Shown here: one piece after another, positions 13,231-25,388 of the stretch
Layout: each line of letters opens with the position of its first letter
How positions within the stretch are numbered: position 1 is the stretch's first letter
From: Zeus faber
Taxonomy: Eukaryota; Chordata; Actinopteri; Zeiformes; Zeidae
Direction: 5' to 3'
Length of the DNA: 64,000 nucleotides
NCBI GenBank assembly: GCA_960531495.1
Contig: CAUIJY010000071.1
Span: forward strand, 2,294,001-2,358,000
Translations under genes and position numbers: made by a program
The notes under the pieces: generated by a model
Told to the model about the DNA's origin: nothing
Databases searched by the model: none
What the model saw: the letters and a program-made list of their open reading frames with translations, nothing else

Positions 13231-15420
13231 GAAAGAAAAAATTAAAGAAAGATTGAAAGATTGAAAGAAAGAATGAAAGAAAGATTGAAAGATTGAAAGA
13301 AAGATTGAAAGAAAGATTGAAAGAAAGATTGAAAGATTGAAAGTTTGAAATAAAGATTGAAAGTTTGAAAGAAAGATTGAAAGAAAGATTTAAAGAAAGA
13401 AAGATTGAAAGAAATATTGAAAGAAAGACTGAAAGATTGAAAGAAAGATTGAAAGAAAGAATGAAAGAAAGATTGAAAGATTGAAAGATTGAAATAAAGA
13501 ATGAAAGTTTGAAAGAAAGATTGAAAGAAAGATTTAAAGAAAGAAAGATTGAAAGTAGGAAAGATTGAAAGAAATATTGAAAGAAAGATTGAAAGATTGA
13601 AAGAAAGATTGAAAGAAAGAATGAAAGAAAGATTGAAAGAAAGATTGAAAGAAAGATTGAAAGACTGAAGGAAAGAATGAAAGAAAGATTGAAAGAAAGA
13701 TAGAAAGAAAGAAAGATTGAAAGAAAGATTGAAAGATTGAATGATTGAAAGAAAGACTGAAAGATAGATTGAAAGATTGAAGATTGAAAGATTCAAAGAA
13801 AGATTGAAAGAAAGATTGAACGACTGAAAGATTGAAAGAAAGATTGAAAGTTTGAAACAAATTTTGAAAGACTGAAAGAAAGAATGAAAGAAAGATTGAA
13901 AGAAAGATTGAAAAAAGAAAGATTGAAAGAAAATTTGAAAGAAAGATTGAAGAAGGAATGAAAGAAAGATTGAATGAAAAATTGAAAGACAGAAAGATTG
14001 AAAGAAAGAATGAAAGAAAGATTGAAAGATTGAAAGAAAGATTGAAAGATTAAAAGAAAGAATGAAAGAAAGATTGAAAAATTGAAAGATTGAAAGAAAG
14101 ATTTAAAAAAAGATTGAAAGACTGGAAGAAAGAATGAAAGAAAGATTGAAAGATTCAACAATTGAAAGAAAGATTGCAAGAAAGATTTAAAAAAGAAAGA
14201 TTGAAAGAAAGAATGAAAGAATGAAAGAAAGATTGAAAGATTGAAAGAAAGAAAGATTGAAAGAAAGAATGAAAGAACAATTGAAAGAAAGAATGAAAGA
14301 ATGAAAGAAAAATTGACAGATTGAAAGAAATATTGAAAAAAGAAAGATTGAAAGAAAGAATGAAAGAAAGATTGAAAGAAAGATGGAAAGAAAGATTGAA
14401 AGAAAGAAAGATTGAAAGAAATAATAAAAGAAAGATTGAACGATTGGAAGAAATATTGAAAGATAGAAAAATTGAAAGTAAGAAAGATTGAAAGAAAGAA
14501 TGAAACAAAGATTGAAAGATTGACAGAAAGAATGACAGAAAGATTGAAAGATTGAAATATTGAAAGAAAGAATGAAAAAGAGATTGAAAGACAAAGAAAG
14601 AATGAAAGAAAGATTGAAAGATTAAACAATTGAAAGAAAGTTTGCAAGAAAGATTGAAAAAAGAAAGATTGAAAGAAAGAATGAAAAAAAGATTGATAGA
14701 TAGATGGATAGAAAGATTGAAAGAAAGAAAGATTGAAAGAATAACAAAAGAAAGATTGAAAGATTGGAAGAAATATTGAAAGATAGAAAAATTGAAAGTA
14801 AGAAAGATTGAAAGAAAAAATTAAAGAAAGATTGAAAGATTGAAAGAAAGATTGAAAGAAAGATTGAAAGATTGAAAGAAAGATTGAAAGAAAGATTGAA
14901 AGAAAGATTGAAAGATTGAAAGTTTGAAATAAAGATTGAAAGTTTGAAAGAAAGATTGAAAGAAAGATTTAAAGAAAGAAAGATTGAAAGAAATATTGAA
15001 AGAAAGACTGAAAGATTGAAAGAAAGATTGAAAGAAAGAATGAAAGAAAGATTGAAAGATTGAAAGATTGAAATAAAGAATGAAAGTTTGAAAGAAAGAT
15101 TGAAAGTTTGAAAGAAAGATTGAAAGAAAGATTTAAAGAAAGAAAGATTGAAAGTAAGAAAGATTGAAAGAAATATTGAAAGAAAGATTGAAAGATTGAA
15201 AGAAAGATTGAAAGAAAGAATGAAAGAAAGATTGAAAGAAAGATTGAAAGAAAGATTGAAAGACTGAAGGAAAGAATGAAAGAAAGATTGAAAGAAAGAT
15301 TGAAAGAAAGATTGAAAGATTGAATGATTGAAAGAAAGACTGAAAGATAGATTGAAAGATTGAAGATTGAAAGATTCAAAGAAAGATTGAAAGAAAGATT
15401 GAACGACTGAAAGATTGAGA

Positions 15421-15427
15421 TTTTTTT

Positions 15428-15458
<31 letters not shown>

Positions 15459-15498
15459 TTTTTTTTATTTGTCACATACATATTATTTGTCACATACA
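15421..15498 (-). mobile_element. Short retroposon 3'-tail fragment inserted in the array, copy 1
   Basis: A T-run, an (ATTT)n stretch and two copies of TTTGTCACATACA interrupt the GAAA/GATT array. Read on the minus strand it is TATGTGACAAATAA followed by an A-rich (AAAT)n tail, the look of the 3' end of a 5'-truncated SINE or LINE copy. The same TTTGTCACATACATAT string lies at about 49,858. Uninterrupted versions of this array position are visible near 6,540 and 13,815. The family is not identified. Confidence 0.6.
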
Positions 15499-18400
15499 AA
15501 GAAAGATTGAAAGTTTGAAACAAATTTTGAAAGACTGAAAGAAAGAATGAAAGAAAGATTGAAAGAAAGATTGAAAAAATAAAGATTGAAAGAAAATTTG
15601 AAAGAAAGATTGAAGAAGGAATGAAAGAAAGATTGAATGAAAAATTGAAAGACAGAAAGATTGAAAGAAAGATTGAAAGATTAAAAGAAAGAATGAAAGA
15701 AAGATTGAAAAATTGAAAGATTGAAAGAAAGATTTAAAAAAAGATTGAAAGACTGGAAGAAAGAATGAAAGAAAGATTGAAAGATTCAACAATTGAAAGA
15801 AAGATTGCAAGAAAGATTTAAAAAAGAAAGATTGAAAGAAAGAATGAAAGAATGAAAGAAAGATTGAAAGATTGAAAGAAAGAAAGATTGAAAGATTGAA
15901 TGGTTGAAAGAAAGACTGAAAGAAAGATTGACAGACTGAAAGACTGAAAGAGAGAATGAAAGAAAGATTGAAAGATTCAAAAATTGAAAGAAAGATTGCA
16001 AGAAAGATTGAAAAAAGAAAGATTGAAAGAAAGAATGAAAGAAATATTGAAAGAAATAACAAAAGAAAGATTGAAAGAAAGAATGAAAGAAAGATTGAAA
16101 GATTAAACAATTGAAAGAATGATTGCAAGAATGATTGAAAAAAGAAAGATTGAAAGAAAGAATGAAAGAAAGACTGAAGGAAAGAATGAAAGAAAGATGG
16201 ACAGAAAGATTGAAAGAAACAATGAAAGAAAGATTGAAAGATTAAAAGAAAGAATGAAAGAAAGATTGAAAAATTGAAAGATTGAAAGAAAGACTAAACG
16301 AAAGAAAGAACGATTGAAAGAAAGAATGAAAGAAAGAATGAAAAAAAGATTAAAACACTGAAGGAGAGAATGAAAGAAAGATTGAAAGATTAAACAATTG
16401 AAAGAAAGATTGCAAGAAAGAATGAAAGAAAGATTGAAAGATTGAAAGAAAGAATGAAAGAAAGATGGAAAGATTGAAATATTGAAAGAAAGAATGAAAA
16501 AAAGATTGAAAGACTGAAAGAAAGAATGAAAGAAAGATTGAAAGATTAAACAATTGAAAGAAAGTTTGCAAGAAAGTTTGAAAAAAGAAAGATTGAAAGA
16601 AAGAATGAAAGAAAGATTGAAAGATAGATGGATAGAAAGATTGAAAGAAAGAAAGATTGAAAGAATAACAAAAGAAAGATTGAAAGATTGGAAGAAATAT
16701 TGAAAGATAGAAAAATTGAAAGTAAGAAAGATTGAAAGAAAGAATTAAAGAAAGATTGAAAGATTGAAAGAAAGAATGAAAGAAAGATTGAAATATTGAA
16801 AGAAAGATTGAAATAAAGATTGAAAGTTTGAAAGAAAGATTGAAAGAAAGATTTAAAGAAAGAAAGATTGAAAGAAATATTGAAAGAAAGATTGAAAGAT
16901 TGAAAGAAAGATTGAAAGAAAGAATGAAAGAAAGATTGAAAGATTGAAAGATTGAAATAAAGAATGAAAGAAAGATTGAACGATTGAAAGATTGAAATAA
17001 AGATTGAAAGTTTGAAAGAAAGATTGAAAGAAAGATTGAAAGAAAGAAAGATTGAAAGAAATATTGAAAGAAAGACTGAAAGATTGAAAGAAAGATTGAA
17101 AGAAAGAATGAAAGAAAGATTGAAAGATTGAAAGATTGAAATAAAGAATGAAAGTTTGAAAGAAAGATTTAAAGAAAGAAAGATTGAAAGTAGGAAAGAT
17201 TGAAAGAAATATTGAAAGAAAGATTGAAAGATTGAAAGAAAGATTGAAAGAAAGAATGAAAGAAAGATTGAAAGAAAGATTGAAAGAAAGATTGAAAGAC
17301 TGAAGGAAAGAATGAAAGAAAGATTGAAAGAAAGATAGAAAGAAAGAAAGATTGAAAGAAAGATTGAAAGATTGAATGATTGAAAGAAAGACTGAAAGAT
17401 AGATTGAAAGATTGAAGATTGAAAGATTCAAAGAAAGATTGAAAGAAAGATTGAACGACTGAAAGATTGAAAGAAAGATTGAAAGTTTGAAACAAATTTT
17501 GAAAGACTGAAAGAAAGAATGAAAGAAAGATTGAAAGAAAGATTGAAAAAAGAAAGATTGAAAGAAAATTTGAAAGAAAGATTGAAGGAGGAATGAAAGA
17601 AAGATTGAATGAAAAATTGAAAGACAGAAAGATTGAAAGAAAGAATGAAAGAAAGATTGAAAGATTGAAAGAAAGATTGAAAGATTAAAAGAAAGAATGA
17701 AAGAAAGATTGAAAAATTGAAAGATTGAAAGAAAGATTTAAAAAAAGATTGAAAGACTGGAAGAAAGAATGAAAGAAAGATTGAAAGATTCAACAATTGA
17801 AAGAAAGATTGCAAGAAAGATTTAAAAAAGAAAGATTGAAAGAAAGAATGAAAGAATGAAAGAAAGATTGAAAGATTGAAAGAAAGAAAGATTGAAAGAA
17901 AGAATGAAAGAACAATTGAAAGAAAGAATGAAAGAATGAAAGAAAAATTGACAGATTGAAAGAAATATTGAAAAAAGAAAGATTGAAAGAAAGAATGAAA
18001 GAAAGATTGAAAGAAAGATGGAAAGAAAGATTGAAAGAAAGAAAGATTGAAAGAAATAATAAAAGAAAGATTGAACGATTGGAAGAAATATTGAAAGATA
18101 GAAAAATTGAAAGTAAGAAAGATTGAAAGAAAGAATGAAACAAAGATTGAAAGATTGACAGAAAGAATGACAGAAAGATTGAAAGATTGAAATATTGAAA
18201 GAAAGAATGAAAAAGAGATTGAAAGACAAAGAAAGAATGAAAGAAAGATTGAAAGATTAAACAATTGAAAGAAAGTTTGCAAGAAAGATTGAAAAAAGAA
18301 AGATTGAAAGAAAGAATGAAAAAAAGATTGATAGATAGATGGATAGAAAGATTGAAAGAAAGAAAGATTGAAAGAATAACAAAAGAAAGATTGAAAGATT

Positions 18401-19035
18401 GGAAGAAATATTGAAAGATAGAAAAATTGAAAGTAAGAAAGATTGAAAGAAAAAATTAAAGAAAGATTGAAAGATTGAAAGAAAGAATGAAAGAAAGATT
18501 GAAAGATTGAAAGAAAGATTGAAAGAAAGATTGAAAGAAAGATTGAAAGATTGAAAGTTTGAAATAAAGATTGAAAGTTTGAAAGAAAGATTGAAAGAAA
18601 GATTTAAAGAAAGAAAGATTGAAAGAAATATTGAAAGAAAGACTGAAAGATTGAAAGAAAGATTGAAAGAAAGAATGAAAGAAAGATTGAAAGATTGAAA
18701 GATTGAAATAAAGAATGAAAGTTTGAAAGAAAGATTGAAAGAAAGATTTAAAGAAAGAAAGATTGAAAGTAAGAAAGATTGAAAGAAATATTGAAAGAAA
18801 GATTGAAAGATTGAAAGAAAGATTGAAAGAAAGAATGAAAGAAAGATTGAAAGAAAGATTGAAAGAAAGATTGAAAGACTGAAGGAAAGAATGAAAGAAA
18901 GATTGAAAGAAAGATTGAAAGAAAGATTGAAAGATTGAATGATTGAAAGAAAGACTGAAAGATAGATTGAAAGATTGAAGATTGAAAGATTCAAAGAAAG
19001 ATTGAAAGAAAGATTGAACGACTGAAAGATTGAGA

Positions 19036-19113
19036 TTTTTTTTTATTTATTTATTTATTTATTTATTTATTTTTTTTTTTTATTTGTCACATACATATTA
19101 TTTGTCACATACA
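19036..19113 (-). mobile_element. Short retroposon 3'-tail fragment inserted in the array, copy 2
   Basis: Same insertion, orientation and flanks as the copy at 15,421, differing in the number of ATTT words and the length of the inner T-run. Because the flanking array is also duplicated, this copy arose by block duplication rather than by independent insertion. Confidence 0.65.
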
Positions 19114-20825
19114 AAGAAAGATTGAAAGTTTGAAACAAATTTTGAAAGACTGAAAGAAAGAATGAAAGAAAGATTGAAAGAAAGATTGAAAAAAGAAAGA
19201 TTGAAAGAAAATTTGAAAGAAAGATTGAAGAAGGAATGAAAGAAAGATTGAATGAAAAATTGAAAGACAGAAAGATTGAAAGAAAGATTGAAAGATTAAA
19301 AGAAAGAATGAAAGAAAGATTGAAAAATTGAAAGATTGAAAGAAAGATTTAAAAAAAGATTGAAAGACTGGAAGAAAGAATGAAAGAAAGATTGAAAGAT
19401 TCAACAATTGAAAGAAAGATTGCAAGAAAGATTTAAAAAAGAAAGATTGAAAGAAAGAATGAAAGAATGAAAGAAAGATTGAAAGATTGAAAGAAAGAAA
19501 GATTGAAAGATTGAATGGTTGAAAGAAAGACTGAAAGAAAGATTGACAGACTGAAAGACTGAAAGAGAGAATGAAAGAAAGATTGAAAGATTCAAAAATT
19601 GAAAGAAAGATTGCAAGAAAGATTGAAAAAAGAAAGATTGAAAGAAAGAATGAAAGAAATATTGAAAGAAATAACAAAAGAAAGATTGAAAGAAAGAATG
19701 AAAGAAAGATTGAAAGATTGAAATATTGAAAGAAAGAATGAAAGAAAGATTGAAAGAAGAAAGAAAGATTGAAAGAAAGATTGAAAGATTGAAAGATTGA
19801 AAGATTGAAATAAAGATTGAAAGTTTGAAAGAAAGATTGAAAGAAAGATTTAAAGAAAGAAAGATTGAAAGTAAGAAAGATTGAAAGAAATATTGAAAGA
19901 AAGATTGAAAAAAAGAAAGATTGAAAGAAAGATTGAAAGACTGATGGAAAGAATGAAATAAAGATTGAAAGAAAGATTGAAAGAAAGAAATATTGAAGGA
20001 ATGATTGAAAGATTGAATGATTGAAAGAAAGACTGAAAGAAAGATTGATGGACAGAAAGATTGAAAGAAAGAATGAAAGAAAGATTGAAAGAAAGAAAGA
20101 TTGAAAGATTAAACAATTGAAAGAAAGATTGCAAGAAAGATTGAAAAAAGAAAGATTGAAAGAAAGAATAAAAGAAAGATTGAAAGAAAGATGGAAAGGA
20201 AGAAAGATTGAAAGAAATAACAAAAGAAAGATTGAAAGAAAGAATGAAAGAAAGATTGAACGATTGGAAACAATATTGAAAGAAAGAAAGATTGAAAGTA
20301 AGATAGATTGAAAGAAAGAATGAAAGAAAGATTGAAAGATTGAAAGAAAGAATGAAAGAAAGATTGAAAGATTGAAAGAAAGATTGAAAGATTGAAAGAT
20401 TGAAATAAAGATTGAAAGTTTGAAAGAAAGATTTAAAGAAAGATTGAAAGACTGAAAGAAAGAATGAAAGGCAGATTGAAAGAAAGATTGAAAGTAAGAA
20501 GGATTGAAAGAAAGAATGAAAGAAAGACTGAAAGATTGCAAGAAAGAATGAAAGAAAGATTGAAAGATTGAAATATTGAAAGAAAGAATGAAAGAAAGAT
20601 TGAAAGATTGAAAGAAAAAATGAAAGAAAGATTGAAAGAAAGATTGAAAGATTGAAAGATTGAAATAAATATTGAAAGTTTGAAAGAAAGATTGAAAGAA
20701 AGACTGAAAGAAAGATTGAAAGATTGAAAGAAAGATTGAAAGAAAGATTGAAAGATTGAAATATTGAAAGAAAGAATGAAAGAAAGATTGAAAGATTGAA
20801 AGAAAGATTGAAAGAAAGATTGAAA

Positions 20826-22130
20826 GAATGAAAGATTGAAATAATGATTGAAAGTTTGAAAGAAAGATTGAAAGAAAGATTTAAACAAAGAAAGATTGAA
20901 ATTAAGAAAGATTGAAAGAAATATTGAACGAAAGATTGAAAGAAAGATTGAAAGAAAGATTGAAAAAAAGAAAGATTGAAAGAAAGATTGAACGACTGAA
21001 GGATAGAATGAAAGAAAGATTGAAAGAAAGATTGAAAGAATGAAATATTGAAGGAAAGATTGAAAGATTGAATGATTGAAAGAAAGACTGAAAGAAAGAT
21101 TGACAGACAGAAAGATTGAAAAAAAGAATGAAAGAATGATTGAAAGAAAGAATAAAAGAAATATTGAAAGATTAAACAATTGAAAGAAAGATTGCAAGAA
21201 AGATTGAAAAAAGAAAGATTGAAAGAAAGAATAAAAGAAAGATTGAAAGAAAGATGAAAGAAAGAAAGATTGAAAGAAATAACAAAAGAAAGATTGAAAG
21301 AAAGAATGAAAGAAAGATTGAACGATTGGAAGAAATATTGAAAGAAAGAAAGATTGAAAGTAAGATAGATTGAAAGTAAGAATGAAAGAAAGATTGAAAG
21401 ATTTAAAGAAAGAATGAAAGAAAGATTGAAAGATTGAAAGAAAGAATGAAAGAAAGATTGAAAGATTGAAAGAAAGATTGAAAGAAAGATTGAAAGATTG
21501 AAATATTGAAAGAAAGAATGAAAGAAAGATTGAAAGATTGAAAGAAAGATTGAAAGAAAGATTGAAAGAATGAAAGATTGAAATAATGATTGAAAGTTTG
21601 AAAGAAAGATTGAAAGAAAGATTTAAACAAAGAAAGATTGAAATTAAGAAAGATTGAAAGAAATATTGAACGAAAGATTGAAAGAAAGATTGAAAGAAAG
21701 ATTGAAAAAAAGAAAGATTGAAAGAAAGATTGAACGACTGAAGGATAGAATGAAAGAAAGATTGAAAGAAAGATTGAAAGAATGAAATATTGAAGGAAAG
21801 ATTGAAAGATTGAATGATTGAAAGAAAGACTGAAAGAAAGATTGACAGACAGAAAGATTGAAAGAAAGAATGAAAGAATGATTGAAAGAAAGAATAAAAG
21901 AAATATTGAAAGATTAAACAATTGAAAGAAAGATTGCAAGAAAGATTGAAAAAAGAAAGATTGAAAGAAAGAATAAAAGAAAGATTGAAAGAAAGATGGA
22001 AAGAAAGAAAGATTGAAAGAAATAACAAAAGAAAGATTGAAAGAAAGAATGAAAGAAAGATTGAACGATTGGAAGAAATATTGAAAGAAAGAAAGATTGA
22101 AAGTAAGATAGATTGAAAGTAAGAATGAAA
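20826..22130. repeat. 742-bp tandem duplication inside the array
   Basis: The segment beginning GAATGAAAGATTGAAATAATG at 20,826 recurs at 21,568, an offset of 742 bp, and landmarks such as AAATTAAGAAAG, TGAACGAAAG and GAAATATTGAAGGAAAG follow in the same order in both. The two copies are close to identical, suggesting a recent event. Confidence 0.8.
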
Positions 22131-23076
22131 GAAAGATTGAAAGATTTAAAGAAAGAATGAAAGAAAGATTGAAAGATTGAAATATTGAAAGAAAAAATGA
22201 AAGAAAGATTGAAAGATTGAAAGAAAGATTGAAAGATTGAAAGATTGAAATAAAGATTGAAAGTTTGAAAGAATGACTGAAAGAGAGATTTAAAGAAAGA
22301 TTTAAAGAAAGATTGAAAGACTGAAAGAAAGAATGAAAGGCAGATTGAAAGAAAGATTGAAAGTAAGAAAGATTGAAAGAAAGAATGAAAGAAAGATTGA
22401 AAGATTGCAAGAAAGAATGAAAGAAATATTGAAAGATTGAAATTTTGAAAGAAAGAATGAAAGAAAGATTGAAAGAAAGATTGAAAGAAAGATTGAAAGA
22501 AAGATTGAAATAAAGATTGAAAAATTGAAAGAAAGATTGAAAGAAAGATTGAAAGAAAGAAAGAAAGATTGAAAGAAAGATTGAAAGAAAGATTGAAAGA
22601 ATGATTGAAAGAAAGAATGAAACAAAGATTGAAATAAAGAATGAAAGAAAGATTGAAAGAAAGATTGAAAGAAAGAAAGATTGAAAGATTGAATGATTGA
22701 AAGAAAGACTGAAAGAAAGAATGACGGACAGAAAGATTGAAAGAAAGAATGAAAGAAAGATTGAAAAAAAGATTGAAAGACTGAAAGAAAGAATGAAAGA
22801 AACATTGAAAGATTAAACAATTGAAAGAAAGATTGCAAGAAAGATGGAAAGAATGAAAGATTGAAATAATGATTGAAAGTTTGAAAGAATGATTGAAAGA
22901 AAGATTTAAACAAAGAAAGATTACATTTACATTTACATTTAGTCATTTAGCAGACGCTTTTATCCAAAGCGACTTACAAGGGAGAATAACATTCAGCTAC
23001 ATTGCGACAGAGATTAGTGTAACAACAACATTGGTGTAACAATAAATACTGCAAGGTGGTGCTCAGTAATTGTAGA

Positions 23077-23420
23077 TTAGGACAGGAGGTACTCACTGAA
23101 GAGCTGGGTCTTCAGGTGCTTCTTAAAGACAGAGAGGGAGGTCCCCGCTCTGGTCATTTTTGGCAGCTCGTTCCACCAACGTGGAACTACAAATGAGAAT
23201 AGCCTGGATTGCCGTGGCTGTATGGCCGGCAGAGCCAGGCGACACTCATTAGACGAGGGCAGCATCCGGGGGGCAACATGTGCTCTTACAAGAGCATTTA
23301 AGTAGGCGGGAGCATTCCCAACAATCACTCTGTAGGCCAGCATAAGAGACTTGAACTTGATGCGGGCGGCTACAGGTTACCAGTGGAGCTCGATGAGCAG
23401 CGGAGTGACATGTGCCCTCT
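23077..23420 (-). pseudogene. C-terminal tail of the L2 ORF
   Basis: The minus strand encodes the well-conserved L2 ORF tail, including LMLAYRVIVGNAPAYL and the closing VPRWWNELP and LFSEYLLS, ending with a stop at 23,077-23,079. Two lesions separate it from the upstream domain. A second deletion joins SRSCRFA to a PKRAHVTP-like stretch out of frame (about 23,420-23,440), and a TAA stop replaces the expected Leu codon between HW and PVAARIK (about 23,377). About 150 bp of 3' UTR with the L2 tail follows at 22,923-23,076. Confidence 0.8.
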
Positions 23421-23602
23421 TTGGCTGGTGCGAAGCGGCAGGACCGGGAGACGGCGGCAACATGGTCCGAGAATGTCAGTTGGTCATCAATAATGACACC
23501 AAGATTCCTTGCAGCCTTGGTAGGAACAAGAGATAGAGAGTCGATTTTAATATCAATGTTGTGATAAATACCTTGTTTGGCCGGGAAGACCAGCAGTTCC
23601 GT

Positions 23603-24994
23603 TTTCGCCAGATAGTCAAGTAGTTTAGATACCTCACTTTCAGCGAGGGGGGCGAAACCAGGGAACGATGAGCCTAGGGCTGGAGAAGACAGGTTGTGAG
23701 TAAGTTGTTTAGTGAATTGGCTGCTGATGGCTGCCACATTGTTAGTAAAAAAGGAGGCAAGGCAGTCAGCAGTGAGGTTAGTAGCTGGGGGAGGTGGTGG
23801 AGGGTAAAGCAGAGACTTGAAGGTGGTGAATAACGTACGTGTGTCTGTGGCACCGTTGATCCTATCGTTGAAGAAGGCCTTCTTGGCAGCAGTGATGCCG
23901 GAAGAGAAGGAGGACAGCAGTGTCTGGTAGCTAGCAAGATCCTGAGTTGTTTTGAATTTGTGCCATTTCCTCTCGGCTGCTCTGAGGTCAGTGCGCGTTG
24001 TCCGGAGGGTGTCAGTCAGCCAAGGGTGCGACTGGGTTGAACGAGCAGGTCTGGTGGATAGTGGACACAGGATATCCAGACATGAGCTCAAGGTGGAGCA
24101 GAGGGAGTCAGTGGCATCATTAACCTGCAGAGAGGAGAAAGTGCCATGGGGTGGAAGAGAAGAGGAGAGCACAGAGGAGAAGTGGGTGGGAGACAAGTTG
24201 CGGAGATTGCTGCGGATAGTAACCATGGGTGGGGAGGTGGGGGGTTGTTTTGGTAGCTGGACATTGAAGTGGATGAAGAAGTGGTCAGAGAGATGAAGAG
24301 GAGTGACCCATAGGTTGTCGGTGGTACAGCTCCGAGCAAGAATGAGATCAAGCTCTTTGCCAGCCTTGTGAGTCGGTGGAGTCGGGATCTGTCTTAGGTC
24401 GAACGAGCGAACCAAAGACAGGAAGTCAGCCGAGCTCGCACTGTCCAAGTGAATGTTCATGTCTCCGAGGACGAGCATGGGACACTCGTGCTCAGGGATT
24501 GATGACAGCAGGGTGTCAAGCTCATGTAGGAAGTCACCTAGTTGTCCTGGTGGACGGTAGATGACGACCACATAGGCTTTCACCGGAGCAGTCACCAAGA
24601 CGGCGTGATATTCAAAGGAGGCAAAGTTGTTTAAAGGTGGATTAAATTTCCATGTGTTGGAAATTAGCAGGCCAGTCCCACCACCACGGCCAGATGGTCT
24701 GGATGTGTGGGAGAATGAGTAGTTAGTGGAGAGTGCAGCCGGGGTTGCGCTATCTTCCGGTTTAATCCATGTCTCAGTGAGAGCAAGGAGCTCTAAGGAG
24801 AGTTGGTTGGCATGACCAGAAATGAAGTCTGCCTTGTTAACTGCAGATCGACAATTCCACAAGCCAACAGAGAAGGAGGTCTTTGCAGAAGATGTTTGCT
24901 GCAGGGACCTGAGGTTACCCGGATTGCATCGGCGTATGGTATAACGACGCTTTCTGGGTGACCTTGAAGTTGTAGGGATGCGGTAGTAGCACAC
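23603..24994 (-). pseudogene. L2 endonuclease domain fused in frame to an RT-region remnant
   Basis: The frame is open over about 460 codons. It holds an APE-type endonuclease with its usual landmarks in order: the WNCRS N-terminal motif, LALTETW with the catalytic Glu, a glycine-rich GRGGGTGLL, VVIYRPPG, LVLGDMNIH, LDLILAR and the terminal LSDHF (Ser-Asp-His). After a linker ending SEVSKLL the frame jumps straight to LAKTELLVFPA. In L2 ORFs a complete RT with its YADD box lies between these points, so about 0.8-0.9 kb is missing although frame is kept. The frame then reads into the thumb-side motif RNLGVIIDDQLTF. Endonuclease without polymerase cannot mobilise itself, so this is a dead copy. 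The most upstream Met may not be the true start. Confidence 0.85.
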
Positions 24995-25388
24995 TTTGTA
25001 TGGAGTGAGAGAAAGAAGGCAGGTTTGCCTTGTTCGGTGTCCTTGCTTCGGTTGACGTGCAGAGGTAGACGTGCGTCTTTACACAGAGCGTCTTCACACG
25101 AGAGCGACTACAAATGGGCCAACGCTTGAAGGGCAGGACCATAAATAGGTGATAGAATACAGCTGCTCGTGTGATTAGGGTTGCACCTGGCTAAGAGCAC
25201 GCCCACATAAGAGAGGACTTACCTGAATAGGGGGTGTGTCTGGAACACAAGCTTGTTGGCAGATCAGCAAATAGCAGTGAAATGTACAGAGTCAATCCAG
25301 TAGTCCAAGTTGCAATACTACAATACGAGCAGTGATACACTACACAGCAACCTCAGCACTAGAGCTCGACTCAGAGTTAGCTCGACTC

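Larger units (their letters stand above)
13410..19720. repeat. About 3.6-kb offset block duplication carrying a shared insertion
   Basis: About 13,410-16,105 recurs at about 17,045-19,720, with an offset of 3,635 bp at the start and about 3,613 bp toward the end. Both copies contain the same non-array insertion at the same place (15,421-15,498 and 19,036-19,113), followed by the same GTTTGAAACAAATTTTG junction. The intervening 16,105-17,045 is a different block. Edges were judged by eye from loss of shared variants. Confidence 0.85.
1..22922. repeat. GAAA/GATT simple-sequence satellite array, block 1
   Basis: Seen directly: almost the whole stretch is built from two 4-base words, GAAA and GATT, alternating as 8-mers (GAAAGATT) and 12-mers (GAAAGAAAGATT) with sparse substitutions (AATG, AATA, ACTG, GATG). 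C is very rare on this strand, so the array is strongly strand-asymmetric and locally homopurine. The complementary strand (TTTC, AATC) cannot easily form a stop codon, which gives long artefactual Phe/Ser/Leu/Gln/Asn-rich reading frames; none is a gene. The array is not a uniform microsatellite: diagnostic variants recur at kilobase offsets, showing tandem duplication of long blocks. The same array resumes after the L2 insertion. Function is unknown; heterochromatic satellite is the simplest reading. Confidence 0.97.
22923..25388 (-). mobile_element. L2-clade LINE, antisense, internally deleted
   Basis: Read on the minus strand this has a 5' region (about 25,000-25,388), an apurinic endonuclease domain, a short remnant of the reverse-transcriptase region, a C-terminal tail and a 3' end with the fish L2 signature AAGTCGCTTTGGATAAAAGC followed by TAAATG repeats. 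The array word AGATT flanks both sides (22,918-22,922 and 25,389-25,393), compatible with a 5-bp target duplication, though AGATT is also an array word. An unoccupied version of the target is visible at about 20,880 and 21,620, where AAACAAAGAAAGATTGAAA runs on without interruption. Family assignment rests on recognised motifs; no search was run. Confidence 0.9.

Noticed and set aside
2460-22116. Short plus-strand Lys/Glu/Arg-rich frames that look like charged coiled coils
   Set aside because: Translation of GAAA/GATT words where a TGA happens to be mutated; no start context and no conservation beyond the repeat itself.
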